Source: Brettanomyces bruxellensis (taxonomy: Eukaryota; Ascomycota; Pichiomycetes; Pichiales; Pichiaceae). From it: a DNA stretch of 64,000 nt. The notes beneath the pieces are model-generated. The model ran no database searches. It had not been told where the DNA came from and was given only the letters and a program-made list of their open reading frames with translations. Shown piece after piece: positions 20,627 through 31,440 of the stretch; within the stretch, counting starts at the first letter, position 1; each line of letters opens with the position of its first letter. A program made the position numbers and the translations under genes. The DNA lies in contig NC_054690.1 in NCBI RefSeq assembly GCF_011074885.1, positions 1,989,001 through 2,053,000 on the forward strand. Reading direction: 5' to 3'.

Positions 20627-22375
20627 GTTCTTGCTTGCTGTTTGTATCTTTCTGTGTGTTGGGGTGTACTGCCCGATAAATTAATCTAGGTCAACCAATC
20701 TCTGATGTATTATCTTTGATTTAGCCAGTCGATTTTCCTTACAGCTTATTTCTATCCTGGACTCGTGACTGACGTGCTTTGCCTCTTTCTCGTGTTTTCT
20801 TGCACTACTGATGCCCTTGAAGCCTTTTCTGCCTATACCCACGTCTAACTCTAGATGATCTTGTCTGTTATTGGCAATAAATAGTAAATAACGAGACGAT
20901 GGCTGAACAATTAGCTAGTGAATGGCGATGAAAGGATGTTGTTTACCAGAACTTGCACCCAATCCGATTGCAACTATGCTGATTAGTTCTTGGAAGTTAT
21001 GAGAACAACGACAACAAGTGAAATAGTGAATGAAAAATATGGTATGGATGAAATATAACAGAAATAAGTAAATGGGCGTCCGTCTTGAAAGGATAGGGAA
21101 ATATTTTAGCGGGACTAAATTTTCTCTCTGGATATCGCAGCTCCCTTATTTTCGGATTAATTCGCCGGCCAGTTGGAAATTTCAGTGCAAACTTAACACC
21201 TGGTCATTCTGAGCGCGAGCTTTTGCAGATGTTGAAAAAGTAAATTGTGGGGAGAAGCATTAGAGAGACTATGGCACTAAGACTAGAATGTTCCATTAAA
21301 GTGCATGTTGGTATTATGTTTGCTTAGACAAGGGGTATTGAGGCATGGCATGAGTAATAGTTTATGTCAATCATTGCCATACTGTGCCTAGTGTAATTAA
21401 AAAGGAATAAAATAAAATATACTAGCATTATGCTTAACTATGTCTAGTTCAGACTATGTCCAATCAGCCTAATACTAGTATTTAAGCACATTACCATTGG
21501 CTTGTTTAATTAGTGGCTTTATAACAATACTAGTTTTCTCGCAATCACGTCCAGTATAATGGGTTATATGTAATGCTAAATCCTCCTAACTATTTTATCG
21601 TACCATATTCGCAGTATTTATACACCACATTCGTTATTTCTCTTAGAATCCTTGAATTCATCCTGCTACAAACCGGGGCTATAAGAAATCATGGTTTCCC
21701 TTATGCTGAAGTATCTGTGTCTATTGTCTTTATGCCTGGCCCATTTAAGATCCCTTGTTTGATATTCACATTCATTTAAAAGGTCTTTCTAGCACTGAAG
21801 TATCCAGACATCTTATGTTCTAGCATCCTCATGTCTAGCACATATATTAACTATTTCGTCTAATACATTCAAGCATCCATTGGAGTATTCACTATCTTCA
21901 TGCTTAAGTATGCACATTCATTATCTCAATTATGCGTAGTTCGCTTTGGTATCCTAATGCTTCACATTCACTACATTTTAGCCTCTAAGCATTTTCAAAT
22001 TTTCACATCCTCATGCCTAATATTTGCATTACTACTTTATCTTTATGCTGAAGTATTCACTACATTTGATCCAGTACCCACATTACTACGTTCTAGTATT
22101 CACTGCGTTTATCTTCATGTCTAAGTATTCACATTTGATTTCAGTAATTACGTACCACTTTTTAGTACTCACAGTACTACGTTCTAGTACTTACATTACT
22201 TAGTACTCATATTACTACATTTTAGCACACACATTACTATATTCTAGTACATTGCATTTATCTTCATGCCTATATTCGCACATTTATTTCAGTACTCACC
22301 TCTAGTACACTACATTTCTATATCACACATTTGATTCAGTACTCACCTCTAGTACATTCGATTCAGCACACACCC
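20627..22375. other. Spacer: J-protein promoter and INO80 3' flank
   Basis: The first 700 bp is ordinary mixed-composition upstream sequence for the J-protein gene. From about 21370 the DNA is AT-rich and built of short repeated words (CTAGTA, TTCATGC, ATTCAC), grading into the repeat described separately. No gene or RNA is recognised. Confidence 0.5.
21890..22370. repeat. Degenerate short-word repeat array downstream of INO80
   Basis: Units of roughly 22-25 bp related to TTCTAGTACTCACATTACTA are repeated with many changes up to the INO80 stop codon. A longer register is also visible: TGCGTTTATCTTCATG at 22104 and TGCATTTATCTTCATG at 22253, 149 bp apart, each followed by a similar CACATTT..TTTCAGTA segment. 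CTCACCTCTAGTACA occurs twice near 22305 and 22344. Confidence 0.75.
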
Positions 22376-25300
22376 CTAATCATCATCCTCCTTGAAAAGC
22401 CACATGGCCATCTCCTTCTTGTTCTTGGCCTTACCCTTGGACGAGCCCGTGAATGACGAGGCATCGATGTTGGCCTCGCTGCCGCTCCGCGTGGAGAGCC
22501 CTGTGTCGGAGCCTGAGGGGTTTTCCGGGCGGGAGTCGGCCTCACCGTCCATTTTTCCGCCCATGACGACCTTCTGGACCTGCTCCTTCTGCTTGGCACG
22601 GTCACGCATCCGCTCCTCGATGGTGCCCTTGACCAGAAGACGGTAAACGGTGACCTGGCGGGTCTGGCCCAACCGATGGGCACGGTCCATGGCCTGGGAG
22701 TCAATGGTTGGATTCCAGTCGGAATCGTAGAAGATGACAGTGTCGGCAGCGGTCAAGTTGATGCCCAAGCCACCGGCCCGGGTGGAGAGAAGGAAGATGA
22801 AGAGATCTGGGTTGGTCTGCCAGTCATCGACCAAGTCTCTGCGGTCGCTTAAGCGAGAAGAGCCGTCCAACCGGATGTACTTGTACTGGCGGTAGGTCAA
22901 GTACTCCTCCATGAGATCCATCATCCGGGTCATCTGGAAGTAGACGAGGCACTTGTGGCCGTTTTTCTTCAACACGGGGAGCATCTGGTCGAGTTTCTTC
23001 AACTTTCCCGAGTCCATCACGAATCTTTCCATGGAGGGGAGCCTGATGGTGGAGTGGGACGCGTGCCGGGACAGCAAGCGGGGGAGCATCTCAGCCTTGG
23101 GCCAGTTTTCCACCGGCACGTCCGCCCGGTAGAGTTGCCACTGCGTGTCCAGGCTCAATGGGCTCAATGCCTGCCTGATGCCGAGGTCCTGCAGCCGGTC
23201 CGCCTGCCATTGCACGAACCGCCGGCTCGAGCACTCCAGGGCCACCGGGGGGGCCCGGCACGCGTCGAATGCACACGGCTGCATGTCTGCCACATACATC
23301 TGCTTGGCGCAGAGGTCCTGCACGGACAGAATGGGGGGCTTTGCGGGTTCCTGGGCCACGTAGCTGCGGCGGGAAATCGCCTCTTGTAGCAGGTTTCGGT
23401 GCACAGAGGCGGCAATCTCGCCCACAGACAGCCCGGACAACACCAGGGCCTGCATGCCGGGGCTGTCACGGATGTTCTCCGGGGCCCAGATGCTGAACTG
23501 GGCCGGGATGCTGGTCTTGGCGTCAAAAACGCGGCTTTCCGGCCCCGGGCCAAGCAACTCGTCGAAAACGAGCCGCGGAATGTGCATGGATATCTCATTC
23601 CGCGTCGTATAGTCGAGCTCGAGGTAGTTTGTGGACCCGTCGGCACCACCAGAGCCCGATTCGGCATTCGTCTCCCGGATCAGAGACCCGCTCTCGGCAA
23701 AACGGCCACAAACAAACGCCGACTTGGAGTCGGCCCGCTCGAAGAGGTCCGGGTGGTTGCAGACCTTCCGAAACTGCATGACCACGTTCATGAGCGAGTC
23801 GCCGGACTCCTCATCGTCGTAGTTGAAGCCGGTAGATGCAGAGGGCCCGGAAAGACCGCCGGAAGATGCACCGGAGGGCGAAGGTGAGGCCGTACGTCTC
23901 CTGGAGTGGGCTCTGCGGCGATTCCGGTCGGAGTGAATGCTCCGGTTGCTCTCGATCAAGTCGATGAGGTTGATCTGGGACCGAAGCATGCGGTAGAGCT
24001 TCTTCTGGCGGGAGGTCAACTCGCAGAAGACGTCGACCTCGATCTTGTCGCCCAACTCGCTCTGGACGTTCTTCTTGACTCGGCGGAGCATGAAGGGCTT
24101 CAAGATGGCGTGCAAACGGTGCAACTGCAGCTGGTTGAGCTGCGTGTGGTCGCCGGCGTGCGACTCGATGTCCTTGGAGAACCACTCGCTGAACTCGTCG
24201 TGCGAGTCGAACAGCGAGGGCATGATGAAGTGCAACAAGGCCCAGAGCTCCTGCATGTTGTTCTGGATGGGCGTTCCCGTCAAGAGGAGCCGGTTGCGGC
24301 ACTGGAACGAGAGCAGCGACTTCCACCGCGACGACTGCGACGACTTGATGGCCTGGGCCTCGTCCAAGATCATGTACTGCCACTTCATCTTCTGGAAGTA
24401 CTGCGAGTCCGCCACCGCGAGCTGGTACGACGTCACCACCACGTGGAACGCCGACTCCCGGTGATACACAATGCTCTTGCGGTCCCAGAACTTCCGCAAG
24501 ATCCGCCGGTCCTTCGCCGTGCCCCAGTACGGGAGCACCTTGAACTCCGGCACGAACTTCGTGATCTCCTGCTGCCAGTTGTGCAACGTTGATGCCGGCG
24601 TCACCACCAAGAACGGTCCCCACACGTTGTACGTCTCCGCCAAGTACGCCAACACCGAGATGCTCTGCACGGTTTTGCCGAGTCCCATCTCGTCTGCGAG
24701 GATCCCGTTAATACCCTGCTCGTACAACGACGCCAACCAGTTAAGGCCCTTCTTCTGGTACTCCTTCAACGTGCAGTCGAGCATCTTGGGCTGGGGGATG
24801 CTGATGCCGCCGAGGGACGAAGTAGGGTCCTGGAAGTTCATCTCTGCACCGTTGAACTGCTGGGCACGGCGCTTTGCGGCCTGCACTGCCGACTGTGCGT
24901 TTGCAGCAGCAGCCTGCTGTAGTTGCTGGTCGTTCTGGAGGTCGAAGTCTGGGGGGATAGAGTGGGAGGGATGTGCATTACTCATATCCATGGTCTCATC
25001 CTTATTCTCATCCTTATTCTCATCCTTATTCTCATCCTTACCCTCATTCTCCTTCTCATTCCCCTCCCGCTCATACTCCTCCGTCTTGAGCTTCTTCCCA
25101 ATAAAGTGCGAGTACAACTCCGTCTGGTTGATCAAGAAATTCAACTTTCTCGCCTGCCGCTTCGCCTCCCGCTGCTCCTCCTCCTTCTTCGCATTGGCTA
25201 TCGCCTCCTGCTCCGCTTTCACCCGCTGCATCTTCTCCTCACGCTCGTTTTTCTTCCAGAAATTCAACATCTCACGCATCGACCGCCGGGCCTTCGTTGT

Positions 25301-26155
25301 CTGGTCCTTCACGGACTTCGTTGTCTTCGCTTTCCACCGCTTGGACTCCCTTGCTGCGAGCTGTGCAGTTTTCCGCATGTTCAGCAGCTTTGCCTGGGCC
25401 GACTGCTGGAACTGCCGGTACGCCTTTGGGCCATCCTTGCGTGACATGTCCTTCCAAAGGCCCACGTACGTGTTGTCGTACTGCCGGGTCAACGCCCGCT
25501 GCTCCTTGGTGGTCATGTGGCCGGCGCCCGGTAGCTCCCCGGTGGACATCAGCACGTCGCCCGGTAGAGCCTCGCCCGGTAGCTGCCGGGTGCCACGCCG
25601 CCGCCGCTTACTCCTTCCACCGGGACCCGCGGGACCCACCCCGTCGTTCCCGGTCATCGGCCGCTTCAGTCGCAACACAAACCCACCAGGCCCCCGCCCG
25701 GTACACCGCCCCAGGGCCCGCTGAAGCTCCGCCAGCTGCCCCTCCCGCTGCCGCTGCAGCTCCACCAGCCTCCGGAGCCGCGCGTTCTTCACCCGCCGGT
25801 ACGCCTCCTCCTCCTGCCGCACGTTCCGGCTCCTCCGCGATATCTTCTCGAAAATCTTCGGGTCTAGCTGCCCGAGTCGCGCCCGCAGCTCGTTCACCGT
25901 CTCCGGCCGGATGTACAACCCTCCTGTTGTCGCGAGCAGCTCGAATTCCGCTTTCATCAACTTTAATCGGTTCGCCTCACCTTCTTTAAGCCGGTCCATC
26001 GCAACTGCTGCCTTCATCTTGTTCCGAAAGTTCGCCACGAAGTCTCCGACTGTCCCAATCGACGCTTCTACGCTTTGCTCTCCTTGCCTGTTGCCTGTCA
26101 AGATCGACGAGATCTGCATTGCCTTAGGCTTCATGTTATCTTCTTGAGCTGTCAT
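22376..26155 (-). CDS. INO80: Ino80, catalytic ATPase of the INO80 chromatin remodeller
   Basis: Known role: moves nucleosomes and edits H2A.Z in transcription, replication and repair. The 1259-residue protein starts at the ATG at 26155. Residues 1-210 are charged, with a basic KRRRRG patch. The DBINO/HSA region (about 214-355; RQYDNTYVGLWKDMSRKD...) binds actin and Arps in the family. An acidic Lys/Glu/Asn insert follows, with a four-fold KDEN repeat from 12 bp units (24998-25047). Lobe 1 has DEMGLGKT (488-495) and DEAQ (598-601). The inter-lobe insertion of some 250 residues (about 730-1040) is the Ino80-type loop that docks Rvb1/Rvb2. Lobe 2 ends with QAMDRAHRLGQ (1154-1164). It is shorter than S. 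cerevisiae Ino80 (1489), mostly at the N-terminus. The stop is TAG. It shares a 1.4 kb promoter region with PEX14. Confidence 0.95.
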   Translation of the reverse strand: MTAQEDNMKPKAMQISSILTGNRQGEQSVEASIGTVGDFVANFRNKMKAAVAMDRLKEGEANRLKLMKAEFELLATTGGLYIRPETVNELRARLGQLDPKIFEKISRRSRNVRQEEEAYRRVKNARLRRLVELQRQREGQLAELQRALGRCTGRGPGGFVLRLKRPMTGNDGVGPAGPGGRSKRRRRGTRQLPGEALPGDVLMSTGELPGAGHMTTKEQRALTRQYDNTYVGLWKDMSRKDGPKAYRQFQQSAQAKLLNMRKTAQLAARESKRWKAKTTKSVKDQTTKARRSMREMLNFWKKNEREEKMQRVKAEQEAIANAKKEEEQREAKRQARKLNFLINQTELYSHFIGKKLKTEEYEREGNEKENEGKDENKDENKDENKDETMDMSNAHPSHSIPPDFDLQNDQQLQQAAAANAQSAVQAAKRRAQQFNGAEMNFQDPTSSLGGISIPQPKMLDCTLKEYQKKGLNWLASLYEQGINGILADEMGLGKTVQSISVLAYLAETYNVWGPFLVVTPASTLHNWQQEITKFVPEFKVLPYWGTAKDRRILRKFWDRKSIVYHRESAFHVVVTSYQLAVADSQYFQKMKWQYMILDEAQAIKSSQSSRWKSLLSFQCRNRLLLTGTPIQNNMQELWALLHFIMPSLFDSHDEFSEWFSKDIESHAGDHTQLNQLQLHRLHAILKPFMLRRVKKNVQSELGDKIEVDVFCELTSRQKKLYRMLRSQINLIDLIESNRSIHSDRNRRRAHSRRRTASPSPSGASSGGLSGPSASTGFNYDDEESGDSLMNVVMQFRKVCNHPDLFERADSKSAFVCGRFAESGSLIRETNAESGSGGADGSTNYLELDYTTRNEISMHIPRLVFDELLGPGPESRVFDAKTSIPAQFSIWAPENIRDSPGMQALVLSGLSVGEIAASVHRNLLQEAISRRSYVAQEPAKPPILSVQDLCAKQMYVADMQPCAFDACRAPPVALECSSRRFVQWQADRLQDLGIRQALSPLSLDTQWQLYRADVPVENWPKAEMLPRLLSRHASHSTIRLPSMERFVMDSGKLKKLDQMLPVLKKNGHKCLVYFQMTRMMDLMEEYLTYRQYKYIRLDGSSRLSDRRDLVDDWQTNPDLFIFLLSTRAGGLGINLTAADTVIFYDSDWNPTIDSQAMDRAHRLGQTRQVTVYRLLVKGTIEERMRDRAKQKEQVQKVVMGGKMDGEADSRPENPSGSDTGLSTRSGSEANIDASSFTGSSKGKAKNKKEMAMWLFKEDDD

Positions 26156-26179
26156 GGTAACTGGTTTCCTGTATTTTCT

Positions 26180-26560
26180 TTGGTCTTTAGTCTTTAGTCT
26201 TTAGTTCTTTGGTCTTTAGTTCTTTGACCTTTAATCTTCTTGATCTTTAGTCTTTATTTCTTTAGTCTTCTTCTTTTGACCTTTAGTCTTCTTGATCTTT
26301 AACCTTCTTTAGATCTTTACTTCTTTAGATCTTTACTTCTTTTGACTTTAGTCTTCTTGAAATCTTTCTTTTTTAGCTCTTCAATATTTTGGTCTTTACC
26401 TCTTTGGTCTTTACTTCTTTTGACCTTCTTCTTTTGATCTCTAACCTTCTTTAGATCTTCACTTCTTTTGAACTTTTATCTTTTATCTTTAGTCCTCTTG
26501 ATCTTATTTCTTGCTCTTTTGATCTCCTTGTTGATATTTCTTGTTTCTTCCTCCTTGCCT
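26180..26560. repeat. Pyrimidine-rich CTTTAGT array upstream of INO80
   Basis: Irregular repeats of TCTTTAGT, TTCTTTGGT and GATCTTTA words continue for about 380 bp directly before the INO80 start. On the INO80 strand it is almost pure purine (AAGACTAAAG), so it would give a purine-rich 5' leader or promoter. Confidence 0.8.
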
Positions 26561-27260
26561 CCTTTAATTCTTAATTCCTCGTTTATATTATTATTCTCTC
26601 TATCGTGCTTAACTTGCCCGTTAAACGCGTCAATTCTCTAACCCTAGCCTCAACAGAAAGAATTCATGCCCTCCTTGCAAACTTTTTTAAACTTAAACAA
26701 CCTGTTGTTTGCGCCGGCCAAAACATATCTGCTTGATTCGCCAAAAAAATTTTGCCTGGCTTTTTCTCACTCTGGTCCGGTTCCTTTGTTTTTACAGCCT
26801 CGCTGCTACCCACACGTCTAACCAATTATTGCTTTATTTCCTTCTACATCCTTAGCCACTACTACTCCTGTATTTTTTTTATTTTCATGTTTTTTGGGGG
26901 TTCCCAATTTTTTTTTTAGCTTTTTCGCGCTTTTCTCTTCCCTCTCATTCTCCAACTTTCGCGGTTCGTACTCTTCAAATTATATGTATAACAATGAATG
27001 ACTGCAATGAGTACAATGTTCAAAAATACTCATAATACGACCAAGTCGTCTTTCCTAAACGCAGTAGATTCGTTTTAGGGTCGCCTAAATCAAGGGGATG
27101 GTATTTTCCAATTATTCTGAAAGACGCCGATTGCAATTGTCATCTATTAACTAATAGCTAACTACTTCTTCTATTTGGCATAGCATTCATTTATATTCAC
27201 ATTTGTGCTTTCTTTACACTATCATAATTTGTAATTATCCCTACTTTCATTTATCCTTTA

Positions 27261-27355
27261 TCATTTATCCCACTATCCTTTATCTCGCTTTCCTTATCCC
27301 TCTTTCCTTATCCCACTTTCCTTATCCCACTTTCCTTATCCCACTTTCCTTAATC
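27261..27355. repeat. 14 bp tandem repeat in the PEX14 promoter
   Basis: About six copies of CCTTATCCCACTTT, the central ones identical, end about 180 bp before the PEX14 ATG. Each contains TTATC, the reverse complement of the GATAA core read by fungal GATA factors. Confidence 0.85.
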
Positions 27356-27384
27356 CTACTTTACTTTACCCCTCCCATTCCCTG

Positions 27385-27392
27385 TCACGTGA
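27385..27392. promoter_or_regulatory. TCACGTGA E-box, candidate Cbf1 site
   Basis: A perfect palindrome TCACGTGA lies 142 bp before the PEX14 ATG. It matches the consensus of the bHLH factor Cbf1. Confidence 0.5.
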
Positions 27393-27533
27393 CCCGATCT
27401 CCAACTTTTAAACTTTTTCCGCTCACTCTATTTGATAAGCAAGCACTCTGTTTTCTTTCCACCTACTTACCCGTCTCCTCGTTTCTCATAAATATCCCCC
27501 AATTACATTAGCAATTACATCAGTCCAACCAAA

Positions 27534-28754
27534 ATGGCCTCGGCTAAACGGATCCGCCAGGATATGGTCAACTCAGCGGTTACTTTTTTGCTCGACGGCA
27601 CTATTTCAAATTCGCCTCTTGCTAAAAAGATTGAATTTCTTCAATCCAAAGGATTGACAGATGACGAAGTTCAGGAGGCAATTCGCCAAGCACAGACATC
27701 AGCATCCGGCACAAAGCCTAGTCAGCAGTCTTTGTCGAAGATAGCAGGATCTTCTGTCCCAAATACTCCTCCAAAGGATTACCAAATAAGCAATAATCAC
27801 GATGAAAGCAATATTGGTAAAGATGGCAGGCCAATGTATCCAATGTACTATGCAAACGCACCTCAACTTTCCTCTGAGCGTGACTGGAAGGATTACTTGA
27901 TCCTGGGGGCTGCCACAGCTGGTCTGATGTATGGTGCCTACAAGGTAGTCCGGAACTATGTGGTTCCTAAAGTTTTCCCCGCGTCTAAAAACGAACTTGA
28001 GAAGGATAAAGAGTCTGTCGATCACGAATTTAAGCGTGTGCAGTCTCTTTTGGACAAGTTTGATGAGGACCAGAAGGAGTTCTACAAGAAGCAGGAGGCG
28101 AAAAGTGCGAAGATCGACGAAACCATGGTGGAAATAGATAAGATTATCAGCAAGACAAACGAGAAGAACTTGCAGAACGAGGAAACACTCAAATTCTTGA
28201 AGTTGCAGGTCGACAACATCAAGATGGCACTCATGAAGTCACTGGAAAGCCAGAAGCAGACGATTGGCACCGAGTTGGGCTCTCTTGAAAAGGAAGTTGA
28301 TGATTTGAAGCTTGAATTGAGGGCTCTTTCAACTGGGAAGCAGCCTTCGGGAGCCGATTTTTTTACCAAATCCAGTGATTCTCAAATTGCGCTTTCCTCC
28401 TCATCAAGAGCATATTCTCCAGGGTCTTCTTTGCCCGAATCCGGCCATGTTGAGGGCCCAGACAAGAAATCCAGGTCTAATTCCGCCTCTCCAGACGCAT
28501 ATTCCAATCTAAAGATTCCTTCACCGGCTTCTGTTCCATCTGTGAATGATATACTAGGAAAATCCAGCGGCAACAAGCCGGAAATGGCCAACATACACGA
28601 TGTGATACAGAATCAGGACGAAAATAAGAAGGTTGAGCTCCCAGCATGGCAAAAGGCTGCCCTAAATGAAGAAACCTCGTCGTTAAACGATCAGAAAGGC
28701 GAGCCTGAGGACTCGGAGGAAATACCGTCGTGGCAAATGAATCCAGCATCGTGA
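27534..28754 (+). CDS. PEX14: Pex14, peroxisomal docking-complex subunit
   Basis: Known role: membrane docking site for the import receptors Pex5 and Pex7 in peroxisomal matrix protein import. The 406-residue protein opens with the conserved Pex14 domain (residues 7-50; RQDMVNSAVTFL and FLQSKGLTDDEVQEAI), which binds the WxxxF motifs of Pex5. A variable linker is followed by the hydrophobic segment at about 121-138 and a long coiled coil (about 155-262). The C-terminal third is Ser/Pro-rich and acidic, as in other yeasts. The start ATG sits in AACCAAAATGG, a good yeast context. Upstream are the 14 bp repeat and an E-box. Confidence 0.95.
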   Translation: MASAKRIRQDMVNSAVTFLLDGTISNSPLAKKIEFLQSKGLTDDEVQEAIRQAQTSASGTKPSQQSLSKIAGSSVPNTPPKDYQISNNHDESNIGKDGRPMYPMYYANAPQLSSERDWKDYLILGAATAGLMYGAYKVVRNYVVPKVFPASKNELEKDKESVDHEFKRVQSLLDKFDEDQKEFYKKQEAKSAKIDETMVEIDKIISKTNEKNLQNEETLKFLKLQVDNIKMALMKSLESQKQTIGTELGSLEKEVDDLKLELRALSTGKQPSGADFFTKSSDSQIALSSSSRAYSPGSSLPESGHVEGPDKKSRSNSASPDAYSNLKIPSPASVPSVNDILGKSSGNKPEMANIHDVIQNQDENKKVELPAWQKAALNEETSSLNDQKGEPEDSEEIPSWQMNPAS

Positions 28755-29002
28755 ATATCCCCGAAATGTCGTAATAGTGCTACGGGTAGGCGCTTAAGAA
28801 ACAAAGAGGAAGTAAAGATATATATGTATACATATTATGTATTATTCACACATGTAAGACAACAAGAAAATGGAACGAATGCACATTAGTTGATATTAAC
28901 ATTAGAAAGAAGAAAAAAACGTAAAGTGAAGAGAAAGCAAAGCATTGAGAATTGTAGTAATGGAAAGCCGAAAGCCCGTTTAAGGTGTACGGATGCATCT
29001 GT

Positions 29003-30040
29003 CTAGTATTTGCCAGCTGCCCATGTCAGACCCGAATTGGCAAATAGGTTGTTTATGGAACCCCCTGGAACGGTGCCTGCGTTGTTGTAGTTCGATATTT
29101 GTTCTATGTTGGTGTTTGTGGAGCTCGAGTTCCAGATGTTTCCCGATGCTGCCGGTGTAGAGATGTTCGAGTTCAATGCGCTTGTGCTGTCCAATGAGGA
29201 CATTGATCTCTGCAAAAATTGTCCCTGCAGAGTTTCCTGTGGCTTGTTCTCAGAAATAGACATGTTGTTGCCGCTTCTGGTGTAAAAAGAACCCGGAGAA
29301 GACGATGTTCTGACCAATGAGGGTGTAGCAAAGCTAGGGGCCGGGTTCGAGAAAAAGGCTGTGCTGCTGCCACCACCTTGTCGCGATAAATTTTCGTACG
29401 CGCCGAGACTTTGCGATGCCGGATCCTGGGCCATGCTCACAGATGTGGCTGAGGTTGTGGCTGATGAAATTTGGGGAGTGCCTGCAGGACTTGATGCAAC
29501 TGATGAATTCGGGCTGGCTGCACGAATTATTGACCGTAACTGTCTCTGGAATGGAGTTATTGGTTCTTCGACTGAAAATTTTTGCTGTAATGACTGAGAA
29601 TTCACCGATAACATATGTTGAGGCTGTTGCTGCTGGCAGCCAAAAGATACAGACGTGTACATCTGTGCACCATAACCTGGGCTCTGGTACTGCGTTTGCT
29701 GGTATTTTGAGCCATAGTATCCACCATAGTTCTGTTTGTACTGGTTCATCTGCAACATGGGCTTTGTTATGGTGTCGTTGCGTCTATGATTTTGATCACC
29801 CTTGTATTTATTGCGCTGGTATCTGTTATTTCCACTGTTGAAGTTTCCGTTACCGGCATTATTGCCGTTATTCCTATTATACACGTTTCCTCCCCGCACA
29901 TATTTCTCCGGGTGCAGTTCACGGTCCTTTTTAATTCTTTCCTGAACCAAGGCCGCCTTCTCCAACTCTAAAAGCTGGTAGTTGAATGGAATTCTCTCTA
30001 TGCTATTATCGACAAAGTTTCCATGAGCACATTCTGCCAT
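29003..30040 (-). CDS. Unrecognised Asn/Ser/Gln-rich protein, possibly RNA-associated
   Basis: I do not recognise this gene. From the ATG at 30040 it encodes 345 residues; the frame extends 23 codons further upstream, but that part reads as a Phe/Ile-rich string from AT-rich DNA and is unlikely to be protein. Residues 1-45 (IPFNYQLLELEKAALVQERIKKDRELHPEKYV) form a charged helical block and look like the only conserved part. After it come an Asn/Gly/Arg/Tyr-rich stretch (about 48-90), a Tyr/Gln-rich stretch (about 100-145) and a long Ser/Thr/Asn-rich tail. Such composition is common in yeast mRNA-binding and translation-control proteins, but there is no RNA-binding fold to support that. It is convergent with PEX14 (248 bp apart). 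Confidence 0.7.
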   Translation of the reverse strand: MAECAHGNFVDNSIERIPFNYQLLELEKAALVQERIKKDRELHPEKYVRGGNVYNRNNGNNAGNGNFNSGNNRYQRNKYKGDQNHRRNDTITKPMLQMNQYKQNYGGYYGSKYQQTQYQSPGYGAQMYTSVSFGCQQQQPQHMLSVNSQSLQQKFSVEEPITPFQRQLRSIIRAASPNSSVASSPAGTPQISSATTSATSVSMAQDPASQSLGAYENLSRQGGGSSTAFFSNPAPSFATPSLVRTSSSPGSFYTRSGNNMSISENKPQETLQGQFLQRSMSSLDSTSALNSNISTPAASGNIWNSSSTNTNIEQISNYNNAGTVPGGSINNLFANSGLTWAAGKY

Positions 30041-31440
30041 TTTTGATTCTAATATATAAGAAATGAACGAATAAAATATGACCAACCAGTGATCAAATTC
30101 TTGACACACTATTCCACCTCTAAGTTTTCGAATATCTTTCTTCCTGCTATTGATTTTGATGTAAACCCAAATATTCTGGATACTATGTACAAATTAAACG
30201 AGCGGAAATTTGTGCCAATAATACATCAACACGGATCAAACTTAACCAATCTACTGCTTTACTTCGGTTCAGACAGACAACTATGTTCTTTGTTTCTCCG
30301 GGCCAGACAGTTTTGCTGATTTTCACTTTTCCTAGTGGTAGCTGTATTACAAATTGGTGACTACGGAATTTTCATGCCAGCACTAAAAAAAAAAAAAAAT
30401 AGGATAACGTTGAAATTTCCAGATATCATGAATGAAAAAAAAAATTTCTTTGCAATCTCGGAGAAAATCTCGAGGAAATGCCAAAAAAAAAAAAAAAAAA
30501 ACTTTTCAGTATTGCCCCATCCATACAAACGGCGATCTCTACTCCTTTGAGAATGAGCTACGGTATTTGATCTGGAACACATTCATCACGTATAAAAGTT
30601 ATATTCTGCTTTATTTATCGCCACTATGATATGTAGATGACCAAATTCAATTCCAATGTTTCATATTCTTCTAGAAAGCGTATACAATATGCCTTCCATG
30701 AGAAATCCAAAAAATTTCCGAATCCGTAGAATTTTTATTGCTCCGTCGTTGTCTTATTGCGACGCACATTTTTGTTGTGCGTTGGGACTTTGAATCTGGA
30801 TCTATCTGCACAATTTCTAACATTATTGATATTGATACACTAAATTGTGTTTATTATGGTTAATGCATAAATCTCTCGGGATTTATTCCTTTGCTACTAT
30901 TGTATTTAAGGTCAGATGATAAAATTAAGCATTTGGCTCCTAAATTAAGGTGAAGTATTTCACATGTATATACGATGTAAGTGGGTATATTTATGCTTTT
31001 GGGTATCAAGGAAGTAAAATAAAGAGAGAGAGAGGGACACTATTATAAATCAACATCAGCTTAAAATGACACAACTTGGAGAGCTTATTTTGTTGGGCGA
31101 AATACTCATTCAGTGTTTAAAGAAAGTAAGTTGAACTTATTACGGACCCATTGAGTTCAGAATGGGAAGCAAAGAACAAACAATGATCGTGCTAACTGTC
31201 TTATAATGATATAACTATAAAATACTTGGTGCTGATGATAAGTTCGTATACTTTGAAATCCTGTCAGAGGCCCCACATTTTCCCGCGGTTAATCCTGAAA
31301 ATTAAAAATGCATCTCATGTGATCGGTAAACAATTCCGTAAACTAACGAGTATTCCAGTATAGAGGATACAATTTCATATATAACAACGTCCAATTGTTT
31401 GATATTTATCAACTAACTGACATAACACACCTATCACATA
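30041..31440. promoter_or_regulatory. 1.4 kb divergent spacer
   Basis: This AT-rich region separates the Asn-rich protein gene from the ATPase gene. It has A runs at 30386-30399 and 30482-30500, a GAGAGAGAGAG microsatellite (31022-31034) and TATATAA about 65 bp before the plus-strand ATG. The overlapping short frames at 30335-30629 come from the A runs. No RNA gene is seen. Confidence 0.5.

Larger units (their letters stand above)
26156..27533. promoter_or_regulatory. Divergent INO80-PEX14 promoter region
   Basis: It holds a CTTTAGT-rich pyrimidine array next to INO80 (26180-26560), an MCB-type ACGCGTCA (26625-26632), long T runs near 26873 and 26910, a 14 bp repeat (27261-27355) and a TCACGTGA box (27385-27392). 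No gene is seen. Confidence 0.6.

Noticed and set aside
24100..24300. CTG read as serine (CUG-clade yeast)
   Set aside because: CTG encodes the conserved Leu of PSLFD in INO80 and conserved leucines in the HUL5 HECT domain.
24471..25724. 417-codon plus-strand frame
   Set aside because: It is a shadow of INO80; the translation is Ser/Phe/Cys-rich and the INO80 motifs are on the other strand.
30041..30109. 23-residue upstream extension of the Asn-rich protein
   Set aside because: It is hydrophobic, AT-derived sequence; the ATG at 30040 starts the charged block that looks like real protein.
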